Both the position numbers and the translations under genes were made by a program. Positions 47,887 to 56,551 of a stretch of DNA of 56,551 nt are shown here, piece after piece. Below the pieces are notes generated by a model. The model was given only the letters and a program-made list of their open reading frames with translations. It was not told where the DNA came from and did not search any database. The stretch comes from Fonticula alba. Lineage: Eukaryota > Opisthokonta > Rotosphaerida > Fonticulaceae. The stretch lies in assembly GCF_000388065.1 (NCBI RefSeq), contig NW_009242978.1:1685819-1742369 (forward strand). The letters are read 5' to 3'. Within the stretch, counting starts at the first letter, position 1; each line of letters opens with the position of its first letter.

Positions 47887-49585
47887 GTTCTCCACGTTTC
47901 CCAGGTGCTCTCTTGGCAGGAGGGGCAAGGCGGGGAAGGAACGGTTGAGCAGGTCGAGGAGGGGGGGGGGGGGGGGGGGGGGGGGGAAAAAAATGGGTTT
48001 TGGGGCCCGGGGAGGGAAAAAGAAGGGGAGAGTTAACACATTTTTATTAAAAAAAGAAAAAAAACAAAGAAAGGAAAGAACACCACCCAAAGGGAACTAT
48101 TAAAATTTAGAGGGGAAGTTATACAACCCCACAACCACCCCACCTGAAACAGCGGCCCAGGCACCGAGCCACACTTCCCCGCCAGTTGCGAGGAAACGGG
48201 GGGAGGGAAAATGGTTCGCCAGGGGGGCGCGTTCCAGCGAGCGAGAGAGAATGCCCCCGGTCACTTGAAATGGCGGACCTGGCTTGGCCAAAACAGAGAG
48301 CCCTCGCCCGGCAGTCATCCCCCCCCCCCCCCCCCAGCCGAAAGGGGGAAGTCTGGCTTCCACAGCGCCGGCCAGCAGCCAGCCCGAGCCCCGCCTCACC
48401 AACCCAAGCCGGGGGGGATCAAGCTTGACGGACCGCCACGGGCGGGCGAGACCAGAGGACACCCCGCCCCCAAGGCGCTGGCGGCCCTTTTTTTCGCAGG
48501 GAGGTGGCGGGGCCGGATGTGGACGGGCCATCGCGGAACTGCCAATCGTCCCCGGGTTCCGGGCGCCCCCCGCCGGGGGGCAGGGAGGCCTCGGTCTGGC
48601 GGGTCTGTCTGTCGGCAGGCCGCGCTCCGTTTCTCCGCCACCCAGCCTGGGGCCCCATCATTTCACAGAGGTCTTTTCCCAGAGGCGGGCGGGCGGACGG
48701 AATGCCCAACCCACGCGCGTACCAACAAACAAAAGCCGGGCGCCGGAGCACCTCCCCTCGAGGGAGCGCTATGGAGGGCCGCTGGGCCTGATTTGCCGGC
48801 GATCCATGTGATACTCTTTCTGAGGGGCCCAAATGCGGACTGGCACAGCGGATGATGCTTCTGGCGGGGCTTCTTAAGGGCTGGGGCCGGGCAAGGAAGC
48901 GACCGCAGAAAGGCCGGACTTGACGAATGTCGCCCTGTCAGACGGGTGGTCCATCACGATGTTCATGTTCACACGTTGTAGAGTCCCCGTAGGGGGACAC
49001 TTACCTTGTGGTTGAAGATTTGGGGACCGCCGTAGGCTGGAAACAGAGCACGGAAAACCAAGCGCATTGTTCACTCGGATGGATTGCCGCCCCGAGGGGA
49101 GGAACGTCAGGACCCAGGTTGATCCGGTCACTCTTCTTTTTTTCCCTTTTGCCCCCCCCCCCTCCCCCGGCAGAGACAGCGCATTCAGGCACATTGTCCG
49201 CCTGTCCGCACGGCATCGCCCCACCGGGCATCCTTCTCCCTTGGTCTTTCGCACCTCGGCCCGCTGGCCGCCAGGACCCCTCCCACGCAGGAAGGGGAGG
49301 GGGCCAAAAGGCGACGTGCTTCCGGGAGGGGGGGGGGGGGCGGGGGCGGGGGACCACACACGGCTCGGGCTTGGACGGGTTTTATACAACTTCTATTTGA
49401 TGCGTGTGCCCCCAGGCGACACGCTAATGGGATGACAGTGGAGATGCGCGTGTGCGTGTGCGGGGAGGAAAAGCGGCGCGGGAAGGAGGAGCGCAATGGG
49501 ACAGGGCAGCCCCTCCCCCTCCGCCCCCCCCCCCCCCTTCCGGTGGAAGTGTCACTTCCTCGCCGGCGGCCACTTTCCCCGCCAC
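47887..49585. other. Intergenic region with low-quality-looking stretch
   Basis: About 1.7 kb between the WDR75 stop and the HPt start on the minus strand. A run of 26 G (47961-47986) is followed by smeared homopolymers and an AT-rich stretch to about 48120 unlike its surroundings. Beyond that the DNA is GC-rich with no gene seen. Confidence 0.5.
47961..47986. repeat. Poly-G run upstream of the HPt gene
   Basis: 26 uninterrupted G, 75 bases before the HPt ATG, so poly-C on the sense strand. A leader-intron pyrimidine tract is possible. Confidence 0.8.
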
Positions 49586-53801
<4,216 letters not shown>

Positions 53802-55691
53802 GCTGGGCGGGCGACCGTCGTCCGGGCCAGTGCACGCGAGAGAGGGCGGGAGCGGAAAGGGAGGAAGGAGGAGGGAAACGGGAGCGATGCAAGGAGGCGA
53901 AGTGGCAAGCGGCAGAGCGGACAGGGCGGGAGGAGAGGGGGGGGGGGATGGTATGGCGCTCGGGGTCCGAAGTCGCGGCGGGATGGGCCTCCAGGGGACG
54001 AAAAGAAACCCGGCAAGGCCCCGGGAACCCGGAGGAGGCATGGAAGCGCTTCATGGCGACCACGCTTCCCCCCCCCCCCCCCCCCCCCCCCCGTTTCCAG
54101 CGCCGGACGCATGGCTCAGGGGGGGGGGGCCCACTCCGGGAACACATGCGGCCGGACACTGGGACTCGGCCGGACAGCCGGCACATACTCGCAGGGTTAC
54201 AGCGCGTCGCCACACCGAGAGCGAGAAAAAGAGGGGAGAGGGTCTGACCCAGAAGCCCGGAGGGCGGGGGCGGCGGGGGAGCAATCTGGCCCGGGGCAGC
54301 CACGCGCCTCCAGACCGACAACCAGAACCGGAAGCCCCCCGGACTTGGGGGGCGGGGGGGGGGGGAGGGGGGGGCCTTCGTCGTGAAGCATCACCCCCGG
54401 TTCCCGCCGCAGGAAGGGCGATAGTCGCACACAGCGTGGAGGAGATGGGTCTCATGCGGGCCATTGGTTCAGATCCCTGGTGTTATCATGTGATGCGCTC
54501 GCCACGGCGGTGACCGGACGGTAATGTCGTTTGTTAGTCACACGGCAGGTGCCGGTTAAGATAGGCCTGGCAGGGTGCTCGATGGGGGGGATGCCTGCCT
54601 CAGGTCGCAGGGGCCGGGGCAGGGGCAGGTCCGCCACAGATCGGTGGTCGAAGTGGGGGCCGCCGCCAGGGCAGGAAAACTTCGCCCTTTGCCGCGCTCT
54701 CGCAGGGGCGTCCTCTGTGGGCACCTGGGTGCCGAGGGCCTTCCCCGCCTAGACTGCCCCTTTCCGGCTTCTGCAGGGGCCTGCTGTGTGGTGTGCTCCC
54801 GACGCCAGATGGAAATCCCCGGGGCTCTCGGGTCTGACCAGCACACACCCCCCGGGGGCGGGGGGGGGGGCAGGGGCGTCCGGTGCTCCCCGTGAGCGCT
54901 ACTATCTGGGGGTGGACTTTCACAATCATGGAAGATGCCAATCGTCCGTCCTTTTGGGCGGAGCCAAGAGTGAGAGAGGGCGGCCCCAACATCTTGGGGG
55001 GGGGCGGGGGGGAGAGAAGGCTTATCCTGCCTCGCGGGCATATGACCGCGGCACTTAAAAAAGTGTGAATAACCGGCAGCGCCAAGGTCAAGCCGGCCGA
55101 TTGATTTCAAGGAGGGGGCGGCATCCCTCTCTCTTGCTGCCTGGGCCCGGGGGGCCGCATGAGCAGGGATGCGGGATCTTTGGGGCGAACGCGCTTCCAC
55201 CGTGCGCATGCGTGTGCGCGCGCGCGCGCGTGTTCGAGCGGCTGACTGTCGTGGGGCTGGGGGGTCTGGTCGGGCTTCGTGGTCGCAACATGCCAGCGTG
55301 CAGTTTCTGATGGCCCCCCCCCCCCACACCAGCCCGGGCCCCTCCTCCTTCGGCGGGAATCCCCCGCGCAACACGTTTGCACTGCTGGCCTGCCGAGAAG
55401 GTCTGCCCAAGGCAGCCCGATCGAACCTTTGGGCATCTTGCCGGCCCTCAAAAGGGATCCACGCAACTGGCACCCGCCAGGAGCGTTATCTTCCCTCCCT
55501 CTCCCTCTTCCGCCCCTCCTTCTCCCCTCCCCCCTCCCCATCCCCCAGACCCGCCCGGAGACCCTTCCCTCTCCCCTCTCCCCCTCTCCCCCTTGCCCGA
55601 GGCGGAACGACACGCAGAGCACACACACGCGCACGCTGTCAAGCACACACACACACACAGACGCGCAAACACATTCACAGTCACACACACG
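53802..55691. other. Divergent region, WDR75 and S1P lyase
   Basis: 1.9 kb between divergent starts. It contains poly-C (54068-54092), several G runs, a CA repeat just before the lyase ATG (about 55620-55690) and a short inverted repeat CACTTAAAAAAGTG (55053-55066). No gene seen; promoters of both genes should lie here. Confidence 0.5.
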
Positions 55692-56551
55692 ATGGACAAC
55701 ATCCCCACCAACGTCAGCTGGGCCGAGCTGGCCGGGCAGATGGTCGACACGGAGTCGCCGATGGGCCGGCTCTCGCTGCAGGCCTTCCACCTGCTTGACC
55801 AGTTCCTCTACCCCTCCGGGCCGCCGACCGAGACGCTGACCCTCACGTCGCGACTGCTGATCGACGTCAAGAATGTGATCGTCATTTTTGCGCTCTTCCG
55901 CCTGCTTTCGCCCTTTGTGCTGGATGTCATCCGCCACGGCCCGGTGGTGGTGGCCGGCGAGTATCGCGATGCCCTGATGCGCACGGTCTTCACCATGGGC
56001 AAGGCCATTCCGGCGGTCCGCCGTCGCATTGACCGCGAGCTGGCCGGCGCGAAGCAGCAGATCGAGCAGCAGGTGGCCCCGGTGTTCCCGGGGATCAACC
56101 GGTATGCGGCCCTGCCCGAGCGCGGCCTCTCGGTGGACGAGGTGAAGCAGGCGCTGGATCGCCATGCCGAGCTGGGCACCGTCCAGCTGGAGAAGGGTCG
56201 TGCCTCGGGCACCCTGTACTGGGGTGGAACCGACATCACCGAGCTCAGCGTGCACTCCTTCGAGCGCTTCACCTGGAGCAACCCCCTGCATGCGGACATC
56301 TTCCCCGGTGTGCGGAAGATGGATGCCGAGGTGGTGGCCATGTGCCTGGACATGTTCAATGCCGGTCCGAATGCCGGTGGCACCACGACCAGTGGCGGAA
56401 CCGAAAGTCTGCTCCTGGCCTGTAAGGCGCATCGGGACTGGGCCCGCGCCACGCGTGGCGTCACCGAGCCGGAGATGTGCGTCTGGCATTATTCTTTCCC
56501 CCTTTTCATGTCCCTTCTTCCTGGGTCCTCCTCTCTCTCTCTCTCTCTCTC
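55692..56551 (+). CDS. SGPL1: Sphingosine-1-phosphate lyase, 5' part only
   Basis: The first exon, 55692-56476, encodes 261 codons plus two bases of the next; a GTGCGT donor then opens an intron that runs off the right edge. S1P lyase is an ER-membrane PLP enzyme that cleaves sphingosine-1-phosphate to hexadecenal and phosphoethanolamine. Visible are a membrane helix at about 55-75 (VKNVIVIFALFRLLSPFVL) and the family blocks GRASGTLYWGGTDITEL, FTWSNPLHADIFPGVRKM, AEVVAMCLDMFN, GGTTTSGGTESLLLACKAHR and GVTEPEM. In human and yeast these precede the PLP-binding lysine, which lies beyond the window. The ATG follows a CA-rich leader and gives a start in line with family length. Confidence 0.93.
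   Translation, partial: MDNIPTNVSWAELAGQMVDTESPMGRLSLQAFHLLDQFLYPSGPPTETLTLTSRLLIDVKNVIVIFALFRLLSPFVLDVIRHGPVVVAGEYRDALMRTVFTMGKAIPAVRRRIDRELAGAKQQIEQQVAPVFPGINRYAALPERGLSVDEVKQALDRHAELGTVQLEKGRASGTLYWGGTDITELSVHSFERFTWSNPLHADIFPGVRKMDAEVVAMCLDMFNAGPNAGGTTTSGGTESLLLACKAHRDWARATRGVTEPEMCVWHYSFPLFMSLLPGSSSLSLSL

Overview
The window is eukaryotic nuclear DNA. Genes are split by short spliceosomal introns, third codon positions are dominated by C and G, and intergenic DNA is extremely GC-rich with long G/C homopolymers and CA/GA microsatellites. The proteins (Ypd1-type phosphotransfer protein, fungal-type M28 aminopeptidase, Ctf8, yeast-like IMP4, a Hook protein) point to an opisthokont protist near the fungal root. 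A nucleariid such as Fonticula alba is my best guess from genome character; I could not run a search to test it.

I find 14 protein-coding genes. On the plus strand: an integrin-beta/Sib-like adhesion receptor (5501-9257), RPL29 (17283-17954), IMP4 (26402-28000), MSH3 (31226-37952) and the start of sphingosine-1-phosphate lyase (55692 to the right edge). On the minus strand: a secreted M28 aminopeptidase (11151-12548), Ctf8 (18935-19975), TGS1 (20376-24119), DPM2 (24813-25388), an unrecognised small multi-pass membrane protein (28829-29722), Hook (38278-42419), RRP9/U3-55K (43497-45992), a Ypd1-like HPt protein (47151-47886) and WDR75/UTP17 (49586-53801). The left 5.5 kb and about 12.5-17.3 kb are GC-rich deserts in which I see no gene. 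Exon joins were worked out by hand by requiring frame continuity and family alignment across each junction.

Functional themes: four genes act around the U3 snoRNP and SSU processome (IMP4, RRP9, WDR75, and TGS1, which hypermethylates the U3 cap) and a fifth encodes a ribosomal protein. Ctf8 and MSH3 are both linked to PCNA. The receptor at the left combines a von Willebrand A domain, Cys-rich repeats, a Gly/Ala-rich membrane helix and a short tail with two NPLF motifs.

Two technical points matter to a reader. MSH3 exon 1 contains a 19-base Illumina adapter flanked by a 176-bp perfect duplication (31445-31816), an assembly artefact that breaks the frame. Several very long poly-G runs (66-107 bases) lie in introns of minus-strand genes, so they are poly-C on the sense strand; their true lengths are doubtful.
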